Source of the DNA: Fulvia fulva
Lineage: Eukaryota > Ascomycota > Dothideomycetes > Mycosphaerellales > Mycosphaerellaceae
NCBI RefSeq assembly: GCF_020509005.1
Contig: NC_063019.1
Location: forward strand, 310,001 to 374,000
Length of the DNA: 64,000 nucleotides
Direction: 5' to 3'
The notes under the pieces: model-generated
What the model was told of the DNA's origin: nothing
The model's input: only the letters and a program-made list of their open reading frames with translations
The model's database searches: none
Program-made: the position numbers and the translations under genes
In this document: in pieces, positions 53,189-64,000 of the stretch
Numbering within the stretch: position 1 is the stretch's first letter
Layout: each line of letters starts with the position of its first letter

Positions 53189-56100
53189 TCACGAGAAATC
53201 CGGCTCACTATCATAAACCAAATCCTCAAAATCCTCATCATCAAGAAACCCCCGTCTCCGCTTCTCATTGACCAACCTACACCCCTCCTGCCCCATCGAC
53301 ACTCCCTCCGCGCGCTTCTGATTCTCCAACTTCTTAAGCTCCTCCTTCGCCTCAACTTCCTCCTTACTCATACCAACATGCTGCGGGTTCTTTGGCGGTC
53401 TGCCGATGCGAGGCCGGGCTGGAACGTCCGATGTCAACACAGGCTGAAACGCTGACGCTGACGCTGGCTCTGCTGGGTCTTCTGCTGGTGACCTCTGCTG
53501 CTTTTCCGATGCTGGCACAATGATAGGCGTGACAGATCGGCCATGCCGGTCTGAGAGATATCGATCTGAGTTGGTGAGAGAGTCTGTGATAGAAGGAATT
53601 GGTCATCAGTATCGAACAGCATTGCCATGTACGTTCGTTGAAGAACCCAACAACCAAGCGCTCAGCCTATGCAACGCGCAATGTACTGTACAAAGCAGAA
53701 GAAAACAAAGCAACATCTTCGAGAATCGTATCAAGCGTCGCTTCGAAGCAAGTCAAACTCACCAGTGACACTGCCACCCCGTGGGCCGTCACCAAGCTTC
53801 CACGCCACTTCATTCAAATGCTCCTTGTCGACATGCTTCATCCAGTGATCCATCGTCTCGAAGCTAGTCACGCCAACGTCGCCATCGCGTGCCTTGCCGT
53901 TCGCGTCAACATGCTTACCGGCAAACTTGCACGAGCGCCACAAACATTCGAAGTCGCCTTCGTCGTTTGCGCCGCCGTGAAGCTTGACGACATGCTTCTT
54001 GAGACGGTCGAGGTTGTCAAGTTCTGCAGTGCAGTCTGTCCACCTGCACTTGTAGACTTGATACTCTGGCTGCACGAGGTCTTCCTTCGCGGCGGTGGGG
54101 CCGGTAGACTGACGTTGACGACTAGGCTTGACCTGACTGAGCGACTTGTTGGGAGTCAGTCCTTGGGCTTCACGCGAGTTGACACTCTTGCGCCAGCCGA
54201 CTGGTCGTCCTTTCTTCTTGATCGGATTGCCGTTCGCGTCGAGTTCACGGAAGGCAGCATATCCAACGGGTGCACCACCAGACATTTTGGCGCTTGCGGA
54301 CGAGGCGGCGGATGGACGAGGTTGAGGTGTACTGCGGGCTGGTGTCGCGTTGTTTGATGTTGGCAAGTTGGAGTCGCGTCGATTTTTGGGTGGCCGACCG
54401 CGTCCTCGGGCTGGCCCGCTCTCACTTCCCCGCAGCTGCTCTTGAACAGAGTCAAGGTGCTGCTGAGAATCGCTTTGCTCGCCAGCAGTGTCAGTCGCGA
54501 CAACCTCGCTGGCCCTCTTAGTCCGCCGCTTGTCGCCGTACTTTTCTTTGTGTCGCTGGACGTGGATGCGGTTCCTGATCTGCTTGCGCACCATTGGATC
54601 TTTGACCTCGAGAAGAGCCTGTTCCATGTCCATACCCTCCTTACGGATCTTGCGCAAGGCTTCTTCTGCTCTCCCAGTCGCCCAGTCACCCTCATCGTCA
54701 ACATCTGTGACATCATCGTCGTCCTCTTTGGTGCCATCGGCATCCGTCGACTTCTTCTCGCGTCCAGCCGATGCAGATTTCGCCTTCGCTTTGGCATCCT
54801 CGGCCGGCTCGCCCGGGTCGATGATGTCCCACTTCACCGTAGCGAGATCACTCTTGTTCCCTGCGCCATCGATGACGCCACCGTGGTCACCCAGCAGCTT
54901 CTGCATCGTGTTGAGGTGAGCGTTCAAGGCACGCATGTCGGGATGACGTCCGGTAGCGAGGAGTACATCTCGTGCAATCGTGCGACTGTCATACTTCGAC
55001 TTACGAGCAACACGGTCACGCATAATTGGCTCCACCAGCATCTTCCCGCGCATACGCTCGTACTGTTTCTGCTCTTCAGTTGGTCCTTTTGTTTTGGTAG
55101 CAGGTACAGGCGCAGGAGTTGCCAGTGTCTGACCGGGAATCGTAGGGCGTTGACCAAAGTTCATCCACGAACGCGCTGGAGCGAAGGGATGCAATGCACC
55201 CTGTCCTGGCGCTATACCAGCAGTGCCTGCTCGCCTGAACTCATCGAACGACATCGGTTTCCGAAACGCCTCGTTCGAGGGTGCATGCTTCAGTGCGCCA
55301 TTAGTCGGTCCTCCAAGTGGCTGCTGAATCTTTCGTGGTGGTCCTTCGTCGTCATCTGAATCATCCTTAGAAAGGTCAACCAAGTCAGTGAAGGTGCGCT
55401 TCCTTGCAGCCTCTTCCTTGTTGGCTGGAGGGCGACGTGGCTCTTCTGGCTTCTCCTCTGCTTTCATCTCAGGCGTCAGGGCTTGAACGGGGTTGTCAGC
55501 GGAGATGGGCTGATCAAAGTATGGACTCTGAACTGCAGGCTGAGCTGCGGCGCTGGTGATTGCAGATGTGAGCGTATTGGACAAGTGAGGTGGATATGAT
55601 GGGGTGGCATCCATGTTGTGGACCGCTCGTGCTGCGTCACTGAGACTGGTGAACGAAGGCGTTTGATAGTTGACTGGTCCAGCGCTACGCTGTGCATGAG
55701 GAACGCCATAGTTCAAGGGCCCATCCTTGCCCGGTCTTCCAGGACCTCTCTCCTGCGAGGTGTTTGCGGGAGAACCTGACGAGCCATTGGCCGCCACGCC
55801 AGTCACTGGGGCTGACGGCGTCACAGGCTTATTCGCATTGTTGTTACGGAGCCCGTCTGGCACCGCCTTCAGCAGTTCCTTCGCCAATGCCGAACGTTCG
55901 AACTTGATCCCATTTTTCTCGATCGATTCGCAGAGCTGTACATACGACGGGTTGGTATCGAGAATCTTAAGCACGGTCTCCTTCCCAATCGTTTTATTAG
56001 CACTGCGATTCTCGGCCAAACCATTCAGCCACTTCGCTGCAGCTTCTGCAAGACTGCCTTTCTTGTGCGGTGGCCATAGCGTAGCGCTGGCTCGCTGTGT

Positions 56101-57504
56101 GGGAGTTGCAGCAGCGGGAGATGCTTGTGCGACAGGCTTCGTGAAAGGACGCGGTCCCGTGGCGTCTGCCTTTGGTTGCTTGGGTGGCGCTGTTTGTGCA
56201 GGCTTGGCGGGTTGAGGTGAACTGGCTTGAGTCGCATGTGCTGTCCTTTCTTCCTCCCAAAGTTTTGCCAGCATCTGGGGGTTCTTCGCGTTGAACTCGC
56301 GCATCTTCTTGAACATGGCGCGCATCTCGGCTTCCTCAGCATTTGCAGGCGCGACCGATTCATCGATACCCATCATGGCCATCATTCCGGCGTCACCTCC
56401 AGACCCAGATGCCATCTGCGTTAATGCAGTCGCTGCCGTCTTACTTTGACGTTTCTCTTCACGCGCCTTGCGTCGCTGTTCGTTCTTCCGCTCTTGCGCC
56501 GCTTTCTTTTTCGCCTCGGCTTCAGCGGCCTTGCTCGCCGTTTCTTCGGCTTCACGCTGCTCCCGTTCTACGCGCTCCTCTTCTTCCTTTCGTGCTGTCT
56601 CTGCGTCTTCCTCAGCCTTGCGCTGTGCCGCTTCTGCTTCTCTTTGTCGTCGCTTCACTGCCTCGATTTCCGCCTTTCGCTGCTGTTCGGCACGGAAATC
56701 GTAAACTTGTGAAGGGTCAACTGTCATCGCAGAAGGTTCGACGGGTGCGCTTTGCTGTCGCTGGTGCTGGCTTTGTAGCTGCTGCACATTCATCTGAGGT
56801 GAAGGTTGGTGATTTGAGCTTGTCGAAGAGTTCTTCGCGTGTCCCTGTGCTTGGACCGCCTGAAACGGACTCGCGTATCTCTGAGGAGGTTGTGTTTGCG
56901 ACTGCTCTTGAGTGTAAGCTGTGCGATATGACCGGTTCTTCAACCCTGCACTAGAAGGCGCGTTCTGGTACTTGGTAGAAGGCGTGGAGGTGGACTGGTA
57001 CTGGTTGTTCGCATATGTGTTCGAGGTGGTCTGCGACTGATCTGGTAGACTGAGCCGCCCAAAGGTGGATGCTGCAGTGTTGTAGAGTGGCGACTCGTTC
57101 GAATGTGTCCTGCTGGTTGACTGTGCAAAGGCGTTGGAGGGATTGTAGTAGGTGTTGTCGTAGCCACCTGCGGTATCACTGCTGGGCTGCTGATTCGCAA
57201 GAGCTGATTGCGCGTAGCCTTGAGCATTCCTCAAAGAACTCAGCGTGTTGGCAGCTCTGCTCGTGCTTGCCGTGCTCGGCTGCTGACTCTGCGTTGTAGA
57301 GGCATACTGCTGTCCACCATACGTGTCGGCATAGCTCTGATTGTAGCCCGTCTGGTAGTTCGATGCTGCACTGCTGGCATACTGCGTGGCATTCGAGGAC
57401 TGCGGTTGCTGCTGGCCAGTGTTGCCCAAGTAGGTGTATCCTGACGGCTGGTTCGCCTGGCTGCCCACCGGATCGTAGTAGTTGTTGTAGTTGTATCGCG
57501 ACAT
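53189..57504 (-). CDS. Large AT-hook and C2H2 zinc-finger nuclear protein
   Basis: Exons 57504-53763 and 53583-53189, with a 179-nt intron (GTGAGT...TATCACAG, phase 1); 1378 aa. The ATG at MSRYNYNNYYDPVG is preferred to upstream non-ATG codons. The N-terminus (about 1-270) is Gln/Ser/Tyr/Asn-rich and prion-like. A strongly charged coiled coil follows (about 280-370; KAEIEAVKRRQREAEAAQRK). A conserved helical region (WPPHKKGSLAEAAAKWLNGL, NPSYVQLCESIEKNGIKFER) lies near 500-560. AT-hook-like motifs are RGRGRPPKNRR, KKKGRPVGWRK and, in exon 2, RIGRPPKN. Two C2H2-type fingers lie near 1150-1240 (CRWTDC...HVVKLH and CLWRSC...HVDKEH). A chromatin or transcription-regulator role is inferred; no ortholog name is certain. 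Confidence 0.88.
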
Positions 57505-57900
57505 TGCTTCGAGTAGCAGACGGCTGCTTTCACGTCGTTGTCGCTCCTGTGCTTGGTCCCCTCTTCCCACTCGATCGCATGGCTGGGTCGGCGGTCGGGT
57601 TCGTTGGGAGGAAAGTCGCACGTGTTGGGATGAGGTCAGTCGTTACAATGCGAACATGTGATATGACCTCCTCGCCAACGCCAGACCAGTCAACACGTAT
57701 TGCAGGTACAACACAACAGTCGTGAGCAGCAGGTCGGAAACTCAGAGGCGAGCGCGGAACAACGGCTGATCCTCGGGCTGAAAAGTGCCAAGATCCGCAC
57801 CTTCTCTCCAGAATTGCTCGAACTTTGCGATCGCTCTTTCCTCTTCCCAACGACGACGTCGAAGAACAGCAGCAACATCAGCTCTCGCCCAACCGACAAG
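57505..57900. promoter_or_regulatory. Divergent promoter region (C2H2 gene / RPL26)
   Basis: 396 bp between start codons. It should hold both promoters and leaders. No specific element was identified with confidence. Confidence 0.5.
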
Positions 57901-58415
57901 ATGACCAAGATCAACACCAACTTGTCCTCCAGCAGGAGAAAGAGCCGCAAGGCTCACTTCTCTGCTCCTTCCAGCGTCCGCCGTGTCATCATGAGCGCAC
58001 CTCTGTCCAAGGGTAAGACCTGCCAATGGCTTCAATGTACTGAATATCATACTAATGCGTCGCAGAACTCCGCGAGAAGCACAACGTACATCTCACTGCC
58101 AGCTCCCTCTCCCCTTCCACGCACTAACCCCATCATCAGGTCCGCGCCCTCCCAATCCGCAAGGACGACGAGGTCATCATCAAGCGTGGCTCCAACAAGG
58201 GCCGCGAGGGCAAGGTCACCAGCGTCTACCGCCTCAAATACGTCATCCACATCGAGCGTGTCGCCCGCGAGAAGTCCAACGGCCAGTCCGTCCCCATCGG
58301 CATCGCCCCCTCCAAGGTCGAGATCACCAAGATCAAGCTCGACAAGGACCGCGAGTCCATCCTCGAGCGCATCGCCAAGGGCCGCGACCTGAACAAGGAG
58401 AAGACCAAGGCATAA
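57901..58415 (+). CDS. RPL26: 60S ribosomal protein L26 (uL24)
   Basis: Exons 57901-58012, 58066-58085 and 58140-58415; introns of 53 and 54 nt; 135 aa. It is a structural protein of the large subunit near the exit tunnel. It starts [20 protein letters not shown] and has the KOW motif region ([20 protein letters not shown]), then VHIERV-like and [10 protein letters not shown] blocks typical of eukaryotic L26. The 20-nt middle exon encodes the ELREKHN segment, a notable micro-exon. The length lies between yeast (127) and human (145). Confidence 0.95.
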
Positions 58416-59237
58416 ATTGCGCATACTCAAGAGCTGATGTGCGACGATAAAACAATGGGTGGATGGGACGGAGTTTGAAAAGCAAGCGAAGACCTACTGC
58501 AGGCTACGAGCTGGGATTTTCGTTCTTCGCATGGCGCTTTCGGCATGATGGGATGAGGGGATACCAGATACCATACGAGGCCTTCGTGTCTCCGCGAAAG
58601 CACAATTCCTTGACACCCACAACGCTCCCAAGTTTTTCCGTAAAGGTGGGCATCAGCGTCGTGAGGTTGGAAAGTCCCTCGATCAGTCGTCGCCGCTTGG
58701 CCATGACTGTCAGGGCATCGTAGGCGGTCTATGCTGCCTCTTTGGAGGTGGCTTGACCGATGCCGCCGCCACATGGCTAGACGAAGCCATGGTGTGTGGG
58801 CGCCAAGACCGACCAAACAGTTCAGCTGTTGGGTCAAAAGTAAGTGGAAGCTCGTTGTAAGTGACATCGCTGTCTATATCTCTGCGGCAGCCCTTATCAA
58901 TGGCAGCAGCAGTATACGTGCAGCGTATACTAAACCTCCAAGGTTGGTCTTATCCAGGTTCTCCTTGGCCCGCCTGCAGAGCGCTGCTTGACGAAGCTGA
59001 ATGGAAGATGGTGCTTTGATGGTGGGAGACATACTTTGAATGTTCTGGTACTGGAACTTCGTATTCACGACGGTAAGGACAACAGTAGGTACAGCCATTG
59101 CCCAAGGTACACAGTTCACCGTCACTCTCCTTCTGACTTCGCATGGTCCGTTCGTCAGAGCATTTAGTTCGGCTCACCCATGTTGCGGCAGTAGCATAAT
59201 CCGCTTTCTAGCGCATTCCAGTCATTACCATCGACCT
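58416..59237. other. Spacer downstream of RPL26 and 2EXR-3
   Basis: About 820 bp. It holds a weak minus-strand open frame (58504-58704) listed separately. Otherwise nothing recognised. Confidence 0.4.
58504..58704 (-). CDS. Short hypothetical ORF
   Basis: 66 aa (MAKRRRLIEGLSNL..., with TLMPTFTEKLGSVVGVKEL). Protein-like composition and an upstream in-frame YDALTV stretch hint at a spliced gene starting near 58790 (an ATG in CACACCATGGCT). No family was recognised and chance is a real alternative. Confidence 0.25.
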   Translation of the reverse strand: MAKRRRLIEGLSNLTTLMPTFTEKLGSVVGVKELCFRGDTKASYGIWYPLIPSCRKRHAKNENPSS

Positions 59238-59999
59238 TCACGCCAGGATGCCGTACCCGTCATGCTTGCACAATAATCTCGGTGGCCTCATCGATAGCTC
59301 CAGTGTGCGTCCGAAGGGATCGTTGTAGACACTGTGAATGGCGTTAAGAATCCTAAGACTGGTGATACTGAGCATTGTCAGTATGATGTTCAAGCTTGCC
59401 AAACCTCAAGCTTACTGGTCGTGCTGGTCTCTACGGTCGAGGAGGATGCCCTCGACAAACCGCACCGGATCGCTGGTCCACCACTTCTCCGCATGGCCAT
59501 ACCAGATCGGGAAGCTGATCTTGACCACACCGCTACTCACTCCACCCTTGTGCACGACTCGATCGAGCAAAAGCTTAGCATCTTGAGCGAACGTGCGCAG
59601 AGCCTCGGCTGGATCAAAGATGAATGGCGCTTGACTGATGCACCTGGGCATAGGTGCAAGGACGACATCGGTGAGCAAGTTGCGGCGCTGAGGGCCTATC
59701 TTCTTGGCCCAGTGGATGAAGTTGTCGGGATTCTTGAACTAGACGGAACGCGTCGCCCAGTAGAGCTAACTGTCTTCTTGGTAGAAGAGGCTGCAGGTCA
59801 GGAGTCCTGGGACGTCGAGTCCCTGGCCCTTTGTCCGTGCGCGGTACTTCGGATCCCACTCTTGAACGAAGGTTGGGCTGCCGTCAAAGACGAGAGCGTA
59901 AATCATGTTGCGCATCTCAGGTGAGAGCTTCGACAATGGCGACTTGTCTCGAGGAGTGAGTGGCTTAGCCACAGAGGTGAGTGCGAGGGTGGGCGGCAT
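59238..59999 (-). pseudogene. 2EXR/F-box-like copy 3, two nonsense codons
   Basis: Exon 1 59999-59416, intron 48 nt (GTAAGC...ATACTGAC...CTCAG), exon 2 59367-59238; 238 codons in frame. KLSPEMRNMIYALVFDG is the 2EXR-like start, and HAEKWWTSDPVRFVEGIL matches copy 4 (KKWWTTEPIKFVEEVI). The frame is continuous but holds two TAG codons near residue 78 and about nine codons later (59765-59767 and 59738-59740), both consistent with CAG-to-TAG change. Alternatively the protein stops at 77 aa. Confidence 0.65.
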
Positions 60000-60476
60000 G
60001 TCGGCCTTGCTGTGGTCATGCTGAAAGGTTTTCGCGGGCGACCTAGAGCTGGTCGAGTTTTATAAAGGAAAGAGAAGTTCACGAAGTCGAGGAAATACCT
60101 TTCATACCTGCAGTGGACGCTAAAAGAGTTGCGATTCAGATGTGATATGAGTGTGAGGCGCATGCGAAAGTGAAGTCATGTGAGTCTGGAAGTACTTCGC
60201 ACTAACCCCTATCCATCTTGCACGCTGACAGCGTCTTGCAGCTATCTCTTACCTCGCTCGCGCCTGACGGGGAGAAGTGATTCGCCAGTACCCAGCCTTT
60301 CCTCGATTGATTGGGGTTGGGCAGCGTCCCAGCGCTCGCAGACGCTGTGCTTGAGCATCAGACCGCTCTAAACAGCCAACTTCGTCCGCTCCCGCATACT
60401 AGTCAATGTCCCTTGGTCTGGCGTCTATTCTCCAAGTTCCAAGCTTGCTGAGGGTCCCGCGAGATTCGCTCTCCAT
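60000..60476. other. Spacer between 2EXR-3 and 2EXR-4
   Basis: 477 bp; promoter of copy 3 and 3' flank of copy 4. Nothing else seen. Confidence 0.4.
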
Positions 60477-61216
60477 CTACGCATCAGCAGGTAAAGCCAA
60501 GCGTCGGTTACTCATGTCGCTGCCGATGACTCTCAGGGCCCTGTCAAGATCGTCAGTATCATTCGGGACAAACCAGTGCAGAGGGCATACTTCTTATCAG
60601 CCTCAGCAATCACCTCTTCCACAAACTTGATCGGCTCTGTCGTCCACCATTTCTTCTGCCGCGACGCCGAGACTTGCAAGGCCACATTGACCACCTTCGC
60701 GCTGACTCCGGTCTTGGCGACTGCCTCATCGAGCACGCCCTGAGCCTTGTTTGCAGTAGCCCTCAATGCTGCTGCCGGATCGCGAATCCCCTCACTGCGC
60801 ACTGTCTCCCCATTACCGGTGTAGACCGACTTGAAGCTGTAATGCTGGTCGTAGGAGTAGGGGACCATGAGTACGATCTTGCGGATCACTTTCAGCTTCT
60901 TGATGCCGATTATTCGAGCCCATCGCGCGAAGTCGTCCGGAATCTTGAACCAGAAAGAGGTACTGGAATAGTACAAGCCAATAGCTTCTTGGTAGATCTG
61001 TTTGCATGTGAGGAGCAGACCAGGCGCGCAGACTTTGTTGCAAGGGATGCCCATTTTCGGCCTGCGCCTGGGGATGATGATCGTGTCGGGTAAGGCGAGT
61101 TCGTAGATGCGGTTGCGGAGCTCGGCGGGGAGTCTGGTGAGGCGCGAGTCATCTTGCTGCAGTATGTGTGCCTTGACTTTGCTGGAAGCCTTTGGTGGTG
61201 GTGTTGTCTTGGCCAT
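60477..61216 (-). CDS. 2EXR/F-box-like protein 4
   Basis: Exon 1 61216-60591, intron 60590-60541 (50 nt, GTATGC...ATACTGAC...GACAG), exon 2 60540-60477; 229 aa. It starts MAKTTPPPKASSKVKA; the upstream frame is open but lacks an ATG. RLTRLPAELRNRIYELALPD is the signature, followed by LLLTCKQIYQEAIGLYY and a C-terminal RQKKWWTTEPIKFVEEVI. The 3'-terminal phase-2 intron is shared by copies 3, 5 and 6. It appears intact. Function unknown. Confidence 0.78.
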
Positions 61217-61557
61217 GCTGTGGTACTGGGTTGTGCTGGGGTAATGTCTTGGTGTTGCAGTTGGAAAAGATTTGGTTGTGGTTGGATTGAATGGAGCGAG
61301 TGCACATGCGCCCAACCGAATCTGGCCTAAGCTTCATGTGAGGCTGGAAATGACAACGCCTGAGGTAAGACGGAGTAAGGCTGAGGTTGCAAATACACGT
61401 GACATTCATTGTCTACCTAGGTACTCAACTGTCGCACACTGAAGCGAATTTCCCATCCTCTTTGAGCTTCGCTTGCTCGACATGAAGTTCGTTTTGCTGC
61501 ATCTTGCTGACCAGCCCAGGCAGTGCTTCCATTAGTAGTCGCTCGTCGATCTAGGGC
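61217..61557. other. Spacer between 2EXR-4 and 2EXR-5
   Basis: 341 bp; promoter of copy 4 and 3' flank of copy 5. Nothing else seen. Confidence 0.4.
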
Positions 61558-62343
61558 TTACGACTCCTCGCCAGTCAAAGCTTCTTGAGCAGAATTCGGG
61601 ACTGGCAATCTCTCCTGATCCATGATCAACACGTCATGTCCCATGAACATGATATCGAGGAACGCGCGCATAAGCAGCCCACGATTCTCCCTACAGCAAT
61701 GTCAGTCGGGAAGTCCAGAAAATTTTCACGATCGTGACACTCACCTCTTCAGCATACTCTCCATCCTCTCCTCCACCGCCTTCATCGGGCTCGAAGTCCA
61801 CGCCATCAACTTCGCACCTGCGCCCCCCGCCACCGGTATTCTTGCCTTGACAGCGCCCTTCTTGATGATGTCGCTCAGATGAGCGATAGTAGCCAGCATC
61901 TTCTCACCAGTCTCCGCAAACTCTCTAAGCTTCTCCTCGGGGTCATCGAGCACCCACCGATGCATGTACTTGAACTTACTCTCTGGCATGATCAACACGT
62001 CTCGAAGCATCTGACATTTCTGTTGTCCGATTGCTCGAGTCCAGTGCTTGAAGCTCAGGGCGTGGCCAAAGAGGAAAGTGGTTTCGGCGTAGAAGACGGG
62101 CAAGGCTTCAGCATGAAGCTGCTTGCAGACCATGACGAGAGGCTCGGCGGTCGAGACTGCTTTGTTCTTCCTTGTGTCGAGGGCCTTACCGGGCCACTTT
62201 CTGACGGAGCTGAAGAAGACGAAGCCGTAGATGCGGTTGCGGATTTCTGGTGGTAGGCTTAGGAACTTAGAGTCTTGCTGCTCGGAAGACGGGGCGGAAA
62301 CAGTGCTAAAGTCACCGGACTTAGGGAGGATGTGGCGTCCCAT
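61558..62343 (-). CDS. 2EXR/F-box-like protein 5
   Basis: Exon 1 62343-61745, intron 61744-61691 (54 nt, GTGAGT...GACTGACATTGCTGTAG), exon 2 61690-61558; 243 aa. The ATG at AAAATGGGACG is used. KFLSLPPEIRNRIYGFVF is the signature; MVCKQLHAEALPVFYAET and WTRAIGQQKCQMLRDV follow, then MAWTSSPMKAVEERM just before the intron. It is intact and appears to be the best-preserved member of the array. Confidence 0.78.
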
Positions 62344-62738
62344 TTTTGCGTTGGGTGTGGTTGATGGGTTCTGTTGTAGGGTGTTCAGCTTTATGGTGTG
62401 GAAAAGAAAGAGGGAACCCGGCGTTTTATGGAAGGAAAGTCGGGGATTGTGCTTGCGATTATACTCACAACACCTCCAGTAATTCACATGCCCTACGAAT
62501 AAGCATGTGAACGAGTGTATGACCCGTAAGTCCCTTCATCTGTCTCGTATTCTTCTTTGAGGCTTCATAACTATCCACCGGGACCCACATTCGATCGGGC
62601 TTCCACTGCTATGGTCTCAAGATCGTTGACCTCGGGGATGGCCAATTAGCTGGGAATACACTTGTGCCTCACCTCACTGGCACAGTGTTCATGTACCAAG
62701 CACTCCTCTCCTTTGGACCTTGTTCACTGCAATCAGTA
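62344..62738. other. Spacer between 2EXR-5 and 2EXR-6
   Basis: 395 bp; promoter of copy 5 and 3' flank of copy 6. Nothing else seen. Confidence 0.4.
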
Positions 62739-63411
62739 CTAGTACCCACGACACATCGCAACGTAGTTTTCCAGAAGTTGTTCGAGATCCCTATCACAAT
62801 AGTCAGCGGTATCCAGTTATCGAGAGTAATCAAGCTTGCTGCTCACATGTCTCCTAGATGTGCCGAGGCTCTCTCGACAGCCGTCTGTGGTGACGAAGTG
62901 AAGTAGTAACGCTTCAGAGTATCGCTGCTGTCGGTCGATGGGAACTCTCGATCACACCCTTCTTCACACATCCTTCCAGATGACCAAACCCGGCCAACAG
63001 AAGCTGCGCTTGTTGTCCGTACTCTTGAATAGCATCCTTGGGATCTGTTCCAATGCCAAGATATAGATCGTAGTCCCACACAGGCTTGATGCAGACCTCT
63101 CTCAGCATATGACAGCGCTCGTGACCGATGGCTCGTGCCCATTGGGTGAATCGAGTGTCATACTTGAAAAGGAAGGTTGCCTCGGCGTAGTATATTGGGG
63201 TCGCTTCGGCGTGGGTCTGTTTGCATGCTCGGATGATGGCTGGTATTGGCTCTCTATTGTATGAATCCATCTTGGATTTCGGCGACTTGTAGTTCCAGCG
63301 TTGAATGTTGCCAGAGAAGACGTATGCGTAGATGCGATTCCGGACCTCTGGTGGCAAGTTCATGCGCCGCGACTTCTCCTGAGCAGCACTCGGACGCCAA
63401 TGCATACCCAT
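62739..63411 (-). pseudogene. 2EXR/F-box-like copy 6, frameshifted
   Basis: Starts ATGGGTATGCAT at 63411. RRMNLPPEVRNRIYAYVFSG, ACKQTHAEATPIYYAEATFL and WARAIGHERCHMLREVCIKP closely parallel copy 5. After GCVKKGVIE (near 62950) the homologous text continues one frame over (YYFTSSPQTAVERASAHLGD), as after a net 1-nt deletion. The shared terminal intron is still present (62846-62791, GTGAGC...GCTGAC...GATAG). Read without correction, the protein is 165 aa and lacks the conserved C-terminus. Confidence 0.65.
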
Positions 63412-63436
63412 CGTCGGCAGGTGATACGCACATGCC

Positions 63437-63742
63437 TCAACCAGCGCTCACAAATCGAACCGATGGCCTTACACCACTGTACAGGAGTCTGTAGCCCATC
63501 GAAAATGAACTTGCAGTGCTGTAATAGGAGTAGAGAGCCTCGCTGTGGGTCTGTCGACAGGCGAGTAATATACCAGGAGCCAAGAAATCGTTATAGGTAT
63601 TAGCCCAGCTGTATCGTGCGAACATGTTGTTCTCGAATACATGCTCGTAGATGCCTGGTGGCATTTTCATGAGTGTGGAGTGCTGTTGAGCTTTCTTGGG
63701 TGGCTGCACTGCGCTGAGGCGCTTTGTTCCGAGTGAAACCAT
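63437..63742 (-). pseudogene. 2EXR/F-box-like copy 7, truncated and frameshifted
   Basis: ATG at 63742. KMPPGIYEHVFENNMFARY and LLACRQTHSEALYSYYST match the family. After that the family-like text (KFIFDGLQTPVQWCKAIG) is in another frame, indicating an indel near 63515. The similarity ends as copy 6 begins, so the C-terminal half was lost, probably by a deletion between neighbouring copies. Confidence 0.6.
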
Positions 63743-64000
63743 AGTAGTGTGCGATTGGGTCTCGTCACCCTAGAGGAGCTATGTGTGTTGTGCTGGAAGG
63801 CGACGCGGCAACCGTGGAACCGCCATCTCACGAAGTGCCAAGCAACCTTGAAGGACTGACATAGAGACGTGCAGTAAGAGGTAAGCAGCGAGCTCTAATC
63901 TGTGACTCGTAGACTGTTTCGGCTCTTGCAAGACAAGGAGGCATCTCGATCACTTTCTCGAAGCACGCAGGGGATCGACAACCTCTTGTGCCTGCGAATC
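63743..64000. other. Window end, no gene seen
   Basis: 258 bp upstream of copy 7. No open frame or signal that I can support. Confidence 0.4.

Noticed and set aside
54442..55359. 305-aa plus-strand open frame
   Set aside because: Lies wholly antisense to the C2H2 protein coding exon, whose frame has clear domains.
1..64000. CRISPR array, rRNA operon, biosynthetic or secretion cluster
   Set aside because: No regularly spaced repeats, no rRNA-like sequence and no pathway gene set were seen.

Overview
The window looks like nuclear DNA of a filamentous ascomycete. Short introns (about 48-180 nt, GT...AG with TACTGAC/GCTAAC-type branch sites), typical fungal housekeeping proteins (Tma46, Ost4, ribosomal L26) and saturated RIP support this. 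RIP here means that CpA/TpG is almost absent while TpA and CpG abound in old repeats. A Dothideomycete, perhaps Mycosphaerellales-like, is my best guess from the element types and gene families; this is inference, not proof.

Positions 1 to about 40,400 form a transposon graveyard with recent insertions on top. RIP-wrecked elements include three Tad1-like LINE copies (one inserted in another with a 14-nt target duplication), a plus-strand Copia (22813-28346), two minus-strand Copia remnants, a plus-strand Gypsy (about 18245-21814) and part of a pogo/Fot1-like transposase. Two un-RIPped, apparently coding-intact elements sit in this debris. One is a Tad1-like LINE (8086-12951; ORF1 and ORF2 joined by an ATGA overlap; 18-bp target duplication) whose CpG is strongly depleted. 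The other is a Gypsy chromovirus (29341-36562; 184-bp LTRs that look identical; CCTAT target duplication) with a textbook -1 frameshift signal between gag and pol and a Tf1-like self-priming signature. Two solo Copia LTRs and a nested 111-bp repeat mark the right edge of the block.

Positions about 40,600-64,000 are gene-bearing. In order: a PQ-loop membrane protein (+); an in-frame multi-exon Ser/Pro/Glu-rich ORF separated from it by a single TAG (+); three related BTB/POZ genes (-); two 2EXR/F-box-like genes (+); TMA46 (-); OST4 (+); a large AT-hook/C2H2 nuclear protein (-); RPL26 (+); and five more 2EXR-like copies (-), of which at least three are broken. TMA46/OST4 and C2H2/RPL26 are divergent pairs sharing promoter regions. 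The BTB and 2EXR arrays flank the conserved housekeeping block and look like fast-evolving, birth-and-death families next to repeat-rich DNA. I saw no biosynthetic cluster, CRISPR array, rRNA or convincing tRNA.

Splice sites and boundaries were read by eye. Intact ORF and LTR limits are firm; the limits of RIP-degraded elements are approximate.
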